NCBI GenBank assembly: GCA_016213135.1
Contig: JACRBQ010000092.1
Span: 1-60,444, forward strand
Origin: Chloroflexota bacterium
GTDB taxonomy: Bacteria > Chloroflexota > Anaerolineae > Anaerolineales > VGOW01
Length of the DNA: 60,444 nucleotides
Reading direction: 5' to 3'
This document shows, one piece after another, positions 59,991-60,444 of this stretch. The notes under the pieces were generated by a model. The model was not told the origin of the DNA and searched no databases. It saw only the letters and a program-made list of their open reading frames with translations. A program made the translations under genes and the position numbers. Positions within the stretch are counted from its first letter, which is position 1. Each line of letters starts with the position of its first letter.

Positions 59991-60444
59991 ATGACACAAT
60001 CCAATGGACGATACTTCGAAGACTTTGAAGTGGGCCTGGTGATGCGCCACGCGTTGGGGCGCACCATCAGCAACACCGACAACACCTGGTTCACCTTACT
60101 GACCAACAACAGCAACCCAATCCACTTCGATCGCCATTACGCGGCGCAGACCGAGTTCGGGCAACCGTTGGTGAACTCCACGCTGACACTCGCCATTGTG
60201 GTGGGATTGTCAGTCGCCGATGTGTCGCAAAACGCAGTCAATCTCGGCTGGCAGGACATCGCCATGCCCGCGCCCGTATTCGAAGGCGACACACTGTACG
60301 CCCAGAGCGAAGTATTGAGCATCCGCGAATCCAAGTCGCGCCCGAACATGGGCATCGTGGAGATCAAGACGGCCGGTTTCAAACAGGATGGCACGGTGGT
60401 GATGACGTTCCGGCGCACGATCCTGGTTTACAAGCGCGGGCACG
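59991..60444 (+). CDS. MaoC-like (R)-hydratase (partial, cut by window end)
   Basis: The first 151 residues are visible: GRYFEDFEVGLVMRHALGRT, then the hydratase-2 motif region NSNPIHFDRHYAAQTEFGQPLVNSTLTLAIV with the catalytic Asp/His pair, and VFEGDTLYAQSEVL. It has a hot-dog fold and likely hydrates an enoyl-CoA produced by the preceding dehydrogenase. GAGGGA precedes the ATG at 59991. The frame runs off the window without a stop. Confidence 0.9.
   Translation, partial: MTQSNGRYFEDFEVGLVMRHALGRTISNTDNTWFTLLTNNSNPIHFDRHYAAQTEFGQPLVNSTLTLAIVVGLSVADVSQNAVNLGWQDIAMPAPVFEGDTLYAQSEVLSIRESKSRPNMGIVEIKTAGFKQDGTVVMTFRRTILVYKRGH

Overview
The window is a GC-rich bacterial chromosome fragment with no tRNA, rRNA, CRISPR array or transposase that I can see. 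The gene content (an Hdr-like sulfur oxidation cluster with EtfAB and a membrane Fe-S partner, form I and form II Cox molybdenum hydroxylases, many NarL-type two-component systems, fused respiratory subunits) and the crowd of short palindromic intergenic repeats best fit an environmental Chloroflexota (Anaerolineae-like) genome. That placement is inference; no phylogenetic marker gene is present.

Bases 1-58 are a C/G homopolymer that looks like an assembly artefact and cuts off a receiver-domain gene. From 0.7 to 4.2 kb there is a NarL-type response regulator and a large GAF/PAS histidine kinase, both on the minus strand.

From 30.1 down to 4.5 kb, on the minus strand, lies one long sulfur/molybdenum block. 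In transcription order it encodes: an ArsR regulator, TusA, two DsrE-family proteins, HdrC, HdrB, HdrA, an unknown protein, an HdrD-like fused Fe-S protein, EtfB, EtfA, a membrane ETF:quinone oxidoreductase-like protein, two small unknowns, two lipoyl-carrier (GcvH/LbpA-like) proteins, a lipoate ligase, a BchI/BchD-like AAA+/VWA pair, a receiver-Rieske fusion, an unknown protein, a fused four-cluster Fe-S/NrfD membrane subunit, a DMSO-reductase-family molybdoenzyme, a TorD-like chaperone and a DUF2270 membrane protein. The likely scheme is delivery of sulfane sulfur by TusA/DsrE to a lipoate-dependent sHdr complex. Electrons would leave through EtfAB and the membrane oxidoreductase to quinone, and the molybdoenzyme would handle sulfite or another sulfur oxyanion.

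From 30.2 to 34.9 kb there is a second sensor/regulator pair, a small membrane protein, an esterase with an apparent double frameshift and a molybdopterin-binding-domain protein. From 35.2 to 50.2 kb, on the plus strand, are two carbon-monoxide-dehydrogenase-type operons. The first is form II (S-L-M order, AYRGAGR active-site motif). The second is form I (M-S-L order, AYRCSFR motif, diagnostic of true aerobic CO dehydrogenase), followed by XdhC-YHS, CoxG, CoxD, CoxE and CoxF. A third sensor/regulator pair sits between them. From 50.4 kb to the end is a catabolic operon: RraA-like, ThDP enzyme, SDR, HyuA, HyuB, MmgE/PrpD, acyl-CoA dehydrogenase and a MaoC hydratase cut by the window edge.

The most unusual sequence-level feature is a set of low-complexity 'word' repeats (about eight different vocabularies) that form hairpins at many gene junctions and in places supply protein termini. 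A separate family of 8-bp-stem/5-nt-loop hairpins with co-varying stems is inserted in frame in three genes and also occurs intergenically. Two decayed four-helix-bundle (23S IVP-like) genes are each flanked by word repeats.
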